A stretch of 5,281 bases of DNA, from contig JADLBB010000014.1 in NCBI GenBank assembly GCA_020848055.1, positions 1-5,281 on the forward strand, read 5' to 3'. The notes under the pieces were generated by a model. The model ran no database searches, was not told the origin of the DNA, and worked only from the letters and a program-made list of their open reading frames with translations. Both the position numbers and the translations under genes were made by a program. Numbering within the stretch: position 1 is the first letter of the stretch; each line of letters starts with the position of its first letter. Origin of the DNA: Chloroflexota bacterium (lineage in GTDB: Bacteria > Chloroflexota > Limnocylindria > QHBO01). This document shows positions 1 to 5,167 of this stretch, piece by piece.

Positions 1-12
1 AAGGAGTAAGCC

Positions 13-618
13 ATGTCCGCATGGAACGATTTCAACGACGCCGAACAGCAGCAGCACTTCGACCTGATCCCCAAGGGCACGGTTGCCAAGGTGCGCATGA
101 CGATCAAGCCCGGTGGCCACGACGACGTGGCCCAGGGCTGGACCGGTGGTTACGCGACGCAGAGCTTCGACACCGGCTCGGTCTACCTGGCCTGCGAGTT
201 CGTGGTGCTGGAGGGCGAATTCGCACGCCGCAAGCTCTGGTCCAACGTCGGCCTGCACAGCGCGAAGGGCCCGGCCTGGGGAAACATGGGGCGAACCTTC
301 CTCCGTGCGGCGCTCAACAGCGCGCGCAACGTCCGCCCACAGGACAACTCGCCCCAGGCCGCGGCCGCTCGCCGCATCCAGGGCTTCCATGAACTCGACG
401 GCCTGGAGTTCGTCGCGCGCATCGACGTCGAGAAAGACGGTCGCGGCGACCTGCGCAACGTCGTGAAGATGGCCGTCGAGCCTGACCAGGCCGACTACCT
501 GCAGGCCACCGGTGCCACCCCGGGCGCCGCGGCCGCCGCGCCGCAGCCGCGTGTGGCCGCTCCGGCTCCGCAGGCGGCACGTCCCGCTGTCCCCGGAAAG
601 CCGGCCTGGGCTCAGTAA
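13..618 (+). CDS. Candidate phage ssDNA-binding protein (DUF669-like style)
   Basis: 201-residue protein with no signal peptide or membrane segment, so cytoplasmic. The ATG at 13 has a strong AAGGAG ribosome site at 1-6 with a 6-base gap, which fixes the start. Residues about 17-105 read as a beta-rich fold: FDLIPKGTVAKVRM, then GGY at 45-47, then the strand pair YLACEFVVLEGEFARRKLW (58-76) and an aromatic/Gly segment near 88-97. This 'hydrophobic strand, V-x-x-G-x-x-x-x-R-x-L/W' layout resembles phage DUF669 proteins, which sit in replication clusters and are suspected to be OB-fold ssDNA-binding proteins. Residues about 165-195 are an Ala/Pro-rich, probably disordered tail ending PAWAQ. Unlike the bacterial SSB tip, this tail is not acidic. 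It heads a co-directional operon with a nuclease and a primase-helicase, which supports a role in recombination or replication. The family assignment comes from pattern memory and the ssDNA-binding role is inferred. Confidence 0.72.
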   Translation: MSAWNDFNDAEQQQHFDLIPKGTVAKVRMTIKPGGHDDVAQGWTGGYATQSFDTGSVYLACEFVVLEGEFARRKLWSNVGLHSAKGPAWGNMGRTFLRAALNSARNVRPQDNSPQAAAARRIQGFHELDGLEFVARIDVEKDGRGDLRNVVKMAVEPDQADYLQATGATPGAAAAAPQPRVAAPAPQAARPAVPGKPAWAQ

Positions 619-627
619 GGGGGGCGC

Positions 628-1116
628 GTGAAATGCTGGGTCTGCAAACGTCAGGCCCGGGGATTCGGCCACACCGACAACCGACACGGTGTCGGCGATC
701 CCCGGCGCTACCCCATCGACTGGGTGTTCTGCTCGCGCCGTTGCCAGGAAGCGTTCCATGCGCTGTACGGCAACTGGCTGCGCGTCCGGGAAGGGCGCGC
801 CGACATCAAGGGGGTCGCCATGATCGATCCGTCTGATGCCGAGCTGGCCGCGATGAAGAAGTGCCTCAAGGCCTTCGGCGAGGCGGCAGGCGAGATCGGG
901 TTCACCAAGCCCCTGGGCGACTACGCCGAGGCCGAGGCGATGCAGGTGATCGACGCCATCGTCACCTGCTACACGGAGGCGATGGTCGAGCACCACGAGA
1001 CGACCAAGTTCCCGCCGGTGCGGGGCATGGCGCCCGCGTCCGACCCGATGGCGAGCCCCTTCGCCGACATGGAGGACGACCTGCCCTGGCTCGACCGGGA
1101 AGGAGGGAAGTCATGA
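628..1116 (+). CDS. Zinc-knuckle plus DUF6511-like phage protein
   Basis: 162-residue cytoplasmic protein starting at GTG 628. The G-rich site GGGGGG at 619-624 lies just after the previous stop (616-618), and no other in-frame start precedes residue 65. Two parts are visible. Residues 1-50 carry C3-x2-C6 and C35-x3-C39, the latter in FCSRRCQEAFHALYGNW. This is a plausible four-cysteine zinc site like 'FCS'-type zinc ribbons. Residues 65-162 are mostly helical (DAELAAMKKCLKAFGEAAGEIGF, then EAEAMQVIDAIVTCYTEAM) and end in an acidic tail (MEDDLPWLDREGGK). I recognise this second part as DUF6511-like, a phage family of unknown function. An internal ATG at 820 (residue 65) has its own AAGGGGG site at 808-814, so a 98-residue short form is possible. 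The stop overlaps the next start (ATGA, 1113-1116), so translation is probably coupled to the nuclease gene. Function is unknown; nucleic-acid or protein binding through the zinc site is inferred. Confidence 0.8.
   Translation: MKCWVCKRQARGFGHTDNRHGVGDPRRYPIDWVFCSRRCQEAFHALYGNWLRVREGRADIKGVAMIDPSDAELAAMKKCLKAFGEAAGEIGFTKPLGDYAEAEAMQVIDAIVTCYTEAMVEHHETTKFPPVRGMAPASDPMASPFADMEDDLPWLDREGGKS
808..822 (+). promoter_or_regulatory. Possible internal ribosome site and start within the DUF6511-like gene
   Basis: AAGGGGG at 808-814 lies 5 bases before an in-frame ATG (820-822) that encodes residue 65 of the enclosing gene. That start falls exactly at the boundary between the cysteine-rich N-terminal part and the helical part (MIDPSDAELAAMKK). 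The spacing would allow initiation of a 98-residue protein lacking the zinc knuckle. G-runs are common in this GC-rich DNA, so this could be chance. Confidence 0.3.
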
Positions 1117-1859
1117 TCGACTTCAACTCCTCGGCCAGCATTTCGGGGCAGACCACGGCGTTGGTAGACGCCGGCATGCAACGGGCCCGCGCCAGTCAGT
1201 CCCAGCGCGAGTACCTGGGTGGTTCGCGCCTGGGGACATCGTGTGAGCGCGCTCTGCAATACGAGTTCGCGCGGGCGCCTGTTGACCCGGGCCGTGAGAC
1301 GCAAGGCCGCCTGCTTCGCATCTTCGAGCGCGGCCACGTCATGGAGGACTGCATGGTGGCGTGGCTGCGCGACGCGGGCTTCGACCTGCGCACGCGCAAA
1401 GCCGACGGCGAGCAGTTCGGCTTCTCCGCTCTCGGCGGGCGCCTGCAGGGGCATGTCGATGGCGTCGTCGTAGCCGGCCCCGACCTTGGGCATGGCTGCG
1501 GCTACCCGGCCCTGTGGGAGAACAAGTGCCTGGGCTCGAAGTCCTGGCGCGAGCTGGAGAAGAACCGTCTCGCCGTGGCCAAGCCGATCTACGCGGCGCA
1601 GGTGGCGGTCTACCAGGCCTACCTCGAACTGCACGAACACCCGGCGATCTTCACGGCGATCAACGCCGACACGATGGAGATCTACACCGAGCTCGTGCCC
1701 TTCGACGCCGCGCTGGCACAGCGCATGTCGGACCGCGCCCTCAAGGTGATCTCGGCCACCGACGTTGGCGAACTTCTGCCGCGCGGCTTCAACGATTCCA
1801 CCCACTTCGAATGCCGGATGTGCCAGTGGCAGGACCGGTGCTGGAGAAACACGCCATGA
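1113..1859 (+). CDS. PD-(D/E)XK nuclease, RecB/Cas4-like, probable Fe-S protein
   Basis: 248-residue cytoplasmic nuclease. The reading frame is open upstream to 861, but that part overlaps the previous gene. The ATG at 1113 has AAGGAGGG at 1100-1107 with a 5-base gap and overlaps the upstream stop as ATGA, so it is the start. The RecB-type motifs are in order: RGHVMED at 73-79 (conserved Gly/His/Glu), GHVDG at 113-117 (metal-binding Asp116), WENK at 135-138 (Glu136-x-Lys138 catalytic pair), and QVAVYQAY at 163-170 (the Q-x3-Y motif). Cys44 in GTSCERALQY and C234-x2-C237-x5-C243 near the C-terminus match the one-plus-three cysteine layout of Fe-S nucleases such as Cas4 and AddB. These families cut DNA ends, commonly as exonucleases. 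Set between an ssDNA-binding candidate and a primase-helicase, it probably resects DNA for phage recombination or replication. It is not part of a CRISPR locus here: no repeats or cas genes are present. Fold call is confident; polarity and substrate are unknown. Confidence 0.88.
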   Translation: MIDFNSSASISGQTTALVDAGMQRARASQSQREYLGGSRLGTSCERALQYEFARAPVDPGRETQGRLLRIFERGHVMEDCMVAWLRDAGFDLRTRKADGEQFGFSALGGRLQGHVDGVVVAGPDLGHGCGYPALWENKCLGSKSWRELEKNRLAVAKPIYAAQVAVYQAYLELHEHPAIFTAINADTMEIYTELVPFDAALAQRMSDRALKVISATDVGELLPRGFNDSTHFECRMCQWQDRCWRNTP

Positions 1860-2107
1860 GCAATTCACCACTGGCCCAGGTGCTTGGCGAGCGCCTGGTC
1901 AATGCGCGCGAGGCGGCGCTGTGCCTGAACCTGCCCATGCACTGGCTCACCCAACCCAAGGTACGTCGCCGGCTCGGCCTGCCCCACTACCTGGTCGGAA
2001 AGCTCGTGCGCTTCAAGTTGAACGAGCTCGCCGACTGGATCAACGCCCAGCAGACGCAGGTGAGCGTCGAGGCCGCCGGAGAGGGAGCCGATGCTGGACT
2101 TCAATGA
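1856..2107 (+). CDS. Small helix-turn-helix protein, excisionase/MerR-type
   Basis: 83-residue protein. The frame is open far upstream, but that part lies inside the nuclease gene. ATG 1856 overlaps the nuclease stop (ATGA) and has GGAG at 1843-1846, so it is the likely start. Residues about 15-63 fit the small winged helix-turn-helix of the excisionase/HTH_17 kind: LVNAREAALCLNL forms the first helices, a basic segment KVRRRLGLP (35-43) precedes the wing, VGKLVRFKLNEL gives the 'g-x-x-v-r-f' wing strand, and LADWINAQQ the closing helix. The last about 15 residues are a Gly/Ala/Glu-rich tail. Such proteins bind DNA as excision factors or as transcriptional regulators. No integrase lies in this window, and the gene sits inside the replication operon with a 17 bp overlap into the primase-helicase gene. 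A local regulatory or origin-binding job is therefore as likely as excision. DNA binding is well supported; the target is unknown. Confidence 0.8.
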   Translation: MSNSPLAQVLGERLVNAREAALCLNLPMHWLTQPKVRRRLGLPHYLVGKLVRFKLNELADWINAQQTQVSVEAAGEGADAGLQ

Positions 2108-4364
2108 CATCGACCTTCCGCAGGCGACGGCGACCGAACGTGACGCAGTGCGTGCCGACCTGCTCGCTCGCCTGGAATCGGTGCTGTTCGCCATGTTCCC
2201 TGCGGGCAAGAAGCGCCGCGGCAAGTTCCTGATCGGCGACGCGCTCGGCAGTCCCGGCGACAGCCTCGAGGTCGTACTCGAAGGCGACAAGGCCGGGCTG
2301 TGGACGGATCGCGCGACCGGGGACGGAGGCGACATCTTCGACCTGATCGCCGTGGTGCTGGGCGCGAACGTGCAGACCGACTTCCCGCGGGTGTTGCAGC
2401 ACGCGGCGGACCTGGTCGGGCACGTGCCTGCAGTTCCAGCGCGCACGAGCAAGAAGGTGGCGCCCGTTGACGATCTTGGGCCGGCCACGGCGAAGTGGGA
2501 CTACTTCGATGCCGGCGGCAGCCTGATCGCCGTCGTCTACCGCTACGACCCGCCCGGGCGCAAGAAGGAGTTCAGGCCCTGGGATGCCAAGCGCCGCAAG
2601 ATGGCACCGCCTGAGCCCCGTCCGCTCTACAACCAGCCCGGCCTCGCGACTGCGCCGCATGCGGTCCTGGTCGAAGGCGAGAAGTGCGCGCAGGCGCTGA
2701 TCGCCGTCGGTGTCGTGGCCACCACTGCCATGCACGGCGCCAACGCGCCGGTGGACAAGACCGACTGGTCGCCGCTGGCGGGCAAAGCCGTGCTGATCTG
2801 GCCTGACCGCGACAAGCCGGGCTGGGACTACGCGATGGCGGCCGCGCAAGCGGTGCTGGCCGCCGGCGCCGCCTCATGCGACGTGCTGCTGCCGCCCGAC
2901 GACAAGCCCGATGGCTGGGACGCGGCCGACGCGATGGCTGAGGGCTTCGACGTCGACGCCTTCCTCGGCTCGGGCCCGCGCATGTGCATCAAGCCGTCCA
3001 GCGCCGTGTGCTCGCAGGAAGCCACGGTGTGGGCGACCGACGACGCGCTGGCACTGTCCTTCACGGTGCGCTACGCCGACGACTGGCGCTACTGCGCGGC
3101 CTGGGGCAAGTGGCTGGTATGGACCGGCACGCATTGGCAGTCCGACGAGACCTTGCTCGTCCATCACCTGATCCGCTCGATCTGCCGTGAGGCGGCGGTC
3201 AAGGTCGACTCGCACCGGCTGGCGGCCAAGTTGCTGGCCAGCAGCACGGTCGGTGGCGTGGACCGGCTCGCCCGGTCAGATCGCCGGCACGCGGCGAGCT
3301 CGGACGAATGGGATGCTGATCTGTTCGCACTGAACGCGCCAGGCGGCGTGGTGGATCTCAGGACGGGACGACTGCGTCCGCACGACCGCGCCGACCGGAT
3401 GACCAAGCTGGCGACCGCCACGCCCGCAGGTGCGTGCCCGCGCTGGCTGTCCTTCCTCGCCGACGTCACGGGCGGCGACGCCGATCTGCAGAACTACCTG
3501 CAGCGCATGGTGGGCTACTGCCTGACCGGGGCGACGAGCGCGCACGCGCTGTTCTTCCTCTACGGCACCGGCGCCAACGGCAAGTCGGTGTTCGTGAACA
3601 CGCTGGCCACCATCCTCGGCGACTACGCCACCAGCGCGCCGATGGACACCTTCATGGAGGCCCGCGGCGACCGTCACCCGACCGATCTGGCTGGGCTGCG
3701 CGGTGCGCGCTTCGTTGCCTCCATCGAAACCGAGCAGGGGCGGCGCTGGAACGAGTCCAAGGTCAAGGCCATCACGGGCGGCGACAAGGTGTCCGCGCGC
3801 TTCATGCGCCAGGACTTCTTCGAGTACGTGCCGCAGTTCAAGTTGGTGATCGCGGGCAACCACAAGCCGTCGATCCGCAACGTCGACGAGGCGATGAAGC
3901 GGCGCCTGCACCTCATCCCGTTCACGGTCACCGTGCCGCCAGAGCGGCGCGATGGACAACTCACCGAGCGGCTGCTGGCCGAGCGCGACGGCATCCTGGC
4001 CTGGGCGGTCGATGGCTGCTTGGCCTGGCAGCGTGACGGCCTCAAGCCGCCCGCCTGCGTGGTCTCGGCCACCGAGGAGTACTTCGAAGCGGAGGACGCC
4101 CTCGGTCAGTGGATCGAAGAACGGTGCCTGCTGGCCAAGACCCATCGCGAAGGCGTGTCCGAGCTGTTCGCCGACTGGCGTGAGTGGGCCGAGCGCGCCG
4201 GCGAGTACGTGGGCTCGGTCAAGCGGTTCTCCGAGCTGATGGCCACCCGCAAGTTCGAGAAGTGCCGCCTGACCGGGGGCGCTCGCGCGCTGGCCGGCAT
4301 CAGCCTGCGGCCGCGACCGCCGAGCGACACCTATCGCGGCGGCTACCCCTATCGAGATGACTGA
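2091..4364 (+). CDS. TOPRIM primase / D5-P4-type SF3 helicase fusion
   Basis: 757-residue replicative protein, the largest gene here. ATG 2091 is preceded by GAGAGGGAG (2079-2087) and overlaps the upstream gene by 17 bp. Residues about 30-110 resemble a degenerate CHC2 primase domain, with GLWTDRATGDGGDIFDLI at 69-86 as its 'GLW...G..GD' part. There is no cysteine before residue 199, so the usual zinc ribbon is absent. A TOPRIM domain follows: VEGEK at 194-198 supplies the catalytic Glu, and IWPDRD at 236-241 the Asp-x-Asp metal site. Residues about 320-470 fit the D5_N linker domain (LNAPGGVVDLRTGRL at 414-428). The SF3 helicase shows Walker A GTGANGKS at 492-499, a Walker B-like FVASIETE at 541-548, sensor-1 Asn590 in AGNHKP, and candidate arginine finger R604/R605. 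The C-terminal about 90 residues probably form a winged helix. It is expected to unwind DNA at the phage origin as a hexamer and to make RNA primers. Helicase assignment is secure; primase activity is inferred from intact TOPRIM residues. Confidence 0.93.
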   Translation: MLDFNDIDLPQATATERDAVRADLLARLESVLFAMFPAGKKRRGKFLIGDALGSPGDSLEVVLEGDKAGLWTDRATGDGGDIFDLIAVVLGANVQTDFPRVLQHAADLVGHVPAVPARTSKKVAPVDDLGPATAKWDYFDAGGSLIAVVYRYDPPGRKKEFRPWDAKRRKMAPPEPRPLYNQPGLATAPHAVLVEGEKCAQALIAVGVVATTAMHGANAPVDKTDWSPLAGKAVLIWPDRDKPGWDYAMAAAQAVLAAGAASCDVLLPPDDKPDGWDAADAMAEGFDVDAFLGSGPRMCIKPSSAVCSQEATVWATDDALALSFTVRYADDWRYCAAWGKWLVWTGTHWQSDETLLVHHLIRSICREAAVKVDSHRLAAKLLASSTVGGVDRLARSDRRHAASSDEWDADLFALNAPGGVVDLRTGRLRPHDRADRMTKLATATPAGACPRWLSFLADVTGGDADLQNYLQRMVGYCLTGATSAHALFFLYGTGANGKSVFVNTLATILGDYATSAPMDTFMEARGDRHPTDLAGLRGARFVASIETEQGRRWNESKVKAITGGDKVSARFMRQDFFEYVPQFKLVIAGNHKPSIRNVDEAMKRRLHLIPFTVTVPPERRDGQLTERLLAERDGILAWAVDGCLAWQRDGLKPPACVVSATEEYFEAEDALGQWIEERCLLAKTHREGVSELFADWREWAERAGEYVGSVKRFSELMATRKFEKCRLTGGARALAGISLRPRPPSDTYRGGYPYRDD

Positions 4365-4370
4365 CATGCG

Positions 4371-4473
4371 GTCGAGTGACGGATCTGACAGGTCTGGTGA
4401 TTAACCCCTCACGCGTGCGCGTACACGCACGATAGGGAGATAACCGTTGAACCTGTCGCATCCGTCACTCGCC
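4371..4473. repeat. Long interrupted inverted repeat (23 bp arms)
   Basis: The left arm 4371-4393 is the near reverse complement of the right arm 4451-4473. CGAGTGACGGAT (4373-4384) pairs perfectly with ATCCGTCACTCG (4460-4471), and GACAGGT (4387-4393) pairs perfectly with ACCTGTC (4451-4457). Between these blocks are one C-C mismatch and one T-G position that would be a U-G wobble in RNA. Outside, position 4371 pairs with 4473 after a single mismatch. The arms are separated by 57 bases. In RNA this would be a stem of about 20 pairs enclosing the first ribosome-site-like run and the TTG at 4447. In DNA it could be a paired binding site or a cruciform. Confidence 0.8.
4414..4431. repeat. 18 bp near-palindrome inside the larger inverted repeat
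   Basis: The sequence CGTGCGCGTACACGCACG has six-base arms (CGTGCG and CGCACG) and a GTAC centre, with only one non-pairing position pair (4420 and 4425). Sixteen of its eighteen bases are therefore symmetric, centred between 4422 and 4423. Symmetry and size fit the operator of a dimeric DNA-binding protein, or a small hairpin with a 6-base loop. No T-run follows, which argues against an intrinsic terminator. Confidence 0.65.
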
Positions 4474-4481
4474 CCGACAAC

Positions 4482-4485
4482 GGAG
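4482..4485 (+). promoter_or_regulatory. Ribosome-binding site deciding the RuvC-like start
   Basis: GGAG here lies 6 bases before ATG 4492 and only 3 bases before ATG 4489, so 4492 is the better-spaced start. A competing AGGGAG at 4434-4439 lies 7 bases before an in-frame TTG at 4447. That would add 15 residues (MNLSHPSLAPTTERM) unlike the conserved RuvC core, which begins almost immediately after ATG 4492. Confidence 0.55.
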
Positions 4486-4491
4486 CGAATG

Positions 4492-4956
4492 ATGAACACG
4501 ACGATCCTGGCCCTGGACCTGGGCACACACACCGGATGGGCGCTGCTGCATCTGGACGGCACGATCACCAGCGGCACCGAGCACTTCAAGCCGCAGCGCT
4601 TCGAGGGCGGTGGCATGCGCTTCCTTCGATTCAAGCGCTGGCTCGCTGAACTGCTGTCCGCGAGCGGCCACATCAATGCGGTGTTCTTCGAGGAAGTGCG
4701 TCGCCATGCGGGCGTCGATGCCGCGCATGCCTACGGCGGCTTCATGGGGCACCTCACCGCCTGGTGCGAGCACCACAACATCCCGTACCAGGGCGTTCCG
4801 GTCGGCACGATCAAGAAGCACGCGACCGGCAAAGGCAATGCCGGCAAGGACGAGATGATCGCGTCGGTCCGCCAGCGTGGACATGCCCCGGCCGATGACA
4901 ACGAGGCGGACGCCCTGGCCCTGCTGCACTGGGCTGTTCAGACGCAGGAGGTGTGA
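4492..4956 (+). CDS. Phage RuvC-like Holliday junction resolvase
   Basis: 154 residues from ATG 4492, close to the size of compact phage RuvC-like nucleases. The RNase H-fold acidic residues are visible: Asp9 in ILALDLGTHTGWALL (strand 1 with the typical G-x-x-T-G-W turn), Glu67/Glu68 in AVFFEEVRRH, and Asp136/Asp140 in ADDNEADALALLHW at the end. The segment VGTIKKHATGKGNAGKDEMI (104-123) is the Lys-rich stretch usual between motifs in this family. The protein should cleave four-way or branched DNA with Mg2+, clearing recombination and replication intermediates before packaging. ATG 4492 is chosen over ATG 4489 and TTG 4447 because of GGAG spacing and because the core starts here; the TTG form would have 169 residues. 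It follows the nested inverted repeats at 4371-4473 and is followed after 1 bp by a small gene. It is too short and diverged to be called host ruvC, so no symbol is given. Confidence 0.88.
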   Translation: MNTTILALDLGTHTGWALLHLDGTITSGTEHFKPQRFEGGGMRFLRFKRWLAELLSASGHINAVFFEEVRRHAGVDAAHAYGGFMGHLTAWCEHHNIPYQGVPVGTIKKHATGKGNAGKDEMIASVRQRGHAPADDNEADALALLHWAVQTQEV

Positions 4957-4957
4957 G

Positions 4958-5167
4958 ATGAAGATCCCCACACCAACCTACCGTTGCCCCCTGGGTCGCC
5001 TTCAGCCTGAGCCGGTCGACATCGAGGCTTTGAAGCAACGTGGCTGGCGTGACCAGCACGTCCTCGTGGTCAACGAGTCCGACGAGCGGCTGGACTTCGT
5101 TGAGCGGGAGTTCGTTCGTCGCATCGGCGAGCGCCTCTACGGCAAGGGGGGCCTGCGTCATGGCTGA
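4958..5167 (+). CDS. Small hypothetical phage protein (69 aa)
   Basis: ATG 4958 begins one base after the resolvase stop and has GGAGG at 4947-4951 with a 6-base gap. This is a near-ideal ribosome site and the best reason to accept so short a gene. I do not recognise the family. The N-terminus is Pro-rich (MKIPTPTYRCPLGRLQPEP) with a single cysteine (Cys10). The middle VLVVNESDERLD (35-46) is probably a strand and turn, and residues 46-61 (DFVEREFVRRIGERLY) form a charged amphipathic helix. There is no signal peptide, membrane segment or metal-binding motif. Its last 8 bases overlap the next start, so it is probably translationally coupled to both neighbours. It may be an accessory protein of this phage block, but no function can be assigned. 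Confidence 0.7.
   Translation: MKIPTPTYRCPLGRLQPEPVDIEALKQRGWRDQHVLVVNESDERLDFVEREFVRRIGERLYGKGGLRHG

Larger units (their letters stand above)
4365..4491 (+). other. Non-coding gap with nested inverted repeats
   Basis: This 127 bp stretch between the primase-helicase stop and the preferred resolvase start is the only substantial non-coding DNA in the window. It holds a long interrupted inverted repeat, a near-palindrome between the arms, two copies of CTGACA in the vicinity (4361-4366, at the gene end, and 4385-4390), and two ribosome-site-like G/A runs (AGGGAG at 4434-4439 and GGAG at 4482-4485). I found no convincing -35/-10 pair: CTGACA resembles a -35 box, but nothing like TATAAT lies 16-18 bases downstream of either copy. 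No stem followed by a T-run is present, so there is no recognisable intrinsic terminator. Confidence 0.7.

Noticed and set aside
520..600. GC-rich repetitive stretch at the end of the first gene
   Set aside because: It is explained by codons of an Ala/Pro-rich protein tail and shows no regular repeat unit.
861..1112. N-terminal extension of the nuclease frame
   Set aside because: It overlaps the upstream gene almost entirely, reads as Arg/Gly/His-rich out-of-frame sequence, and the strong ribosome site before ATG 1113 marks the true start.
1113..1859. CRISPR-associated Cas4
   Set aside because: The nuclease is Cas4-like in motifs, but there are no CRISPR repeats or other cas genes here, and the neighbours are phage replication genes.
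969..1871. 300-codon open frame on the - strand opposite the nuclease
   Set aside because: The opposite strand encodes the full PD-(D/E)XK motif set. The antisense product is low-complexity Arg/Val/Ala-rich without motifs, and it would run across three + strand genes.
2040..2849. 269-codon open frame on the - strand opposite the primase N-terminal half
   Set aside because: It lies opposite the TOPRIM region, has no recognisable motif, and is explained by GC bias.
3434..4036. 200-codon + strand frame inside the helicase
   Set aside because: It is a +1-type shadow of the helicase gene, with Arg/Ala/His-rich composition and no motifs.
3276..4367. 363-codon open frame on the - strand opposite the helicase
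   Set aside because: The + strand frame here carries unmistakable Walker A, Walker B and sensor motifs. Long antisense frames are expected in GC-rich coding DNA, and this one shows no recognisable domain.
4361..4413. Sigma-70 promoter using CTGACA at 4361-4366 or 4385-4390 as the -35 box
   Set aside because: No acceptable -10 hexamer lies 16-18 bases downstream of either copy. GATTAA at 4399-4404 is only 8 bases from the second copy.
4414..4450. Intrinsic terminator after the primase-helicase
   Set aside because: The small palindrome could form a hairpin, but it is followed by ATAGGGAGATAACC, not a T-run.
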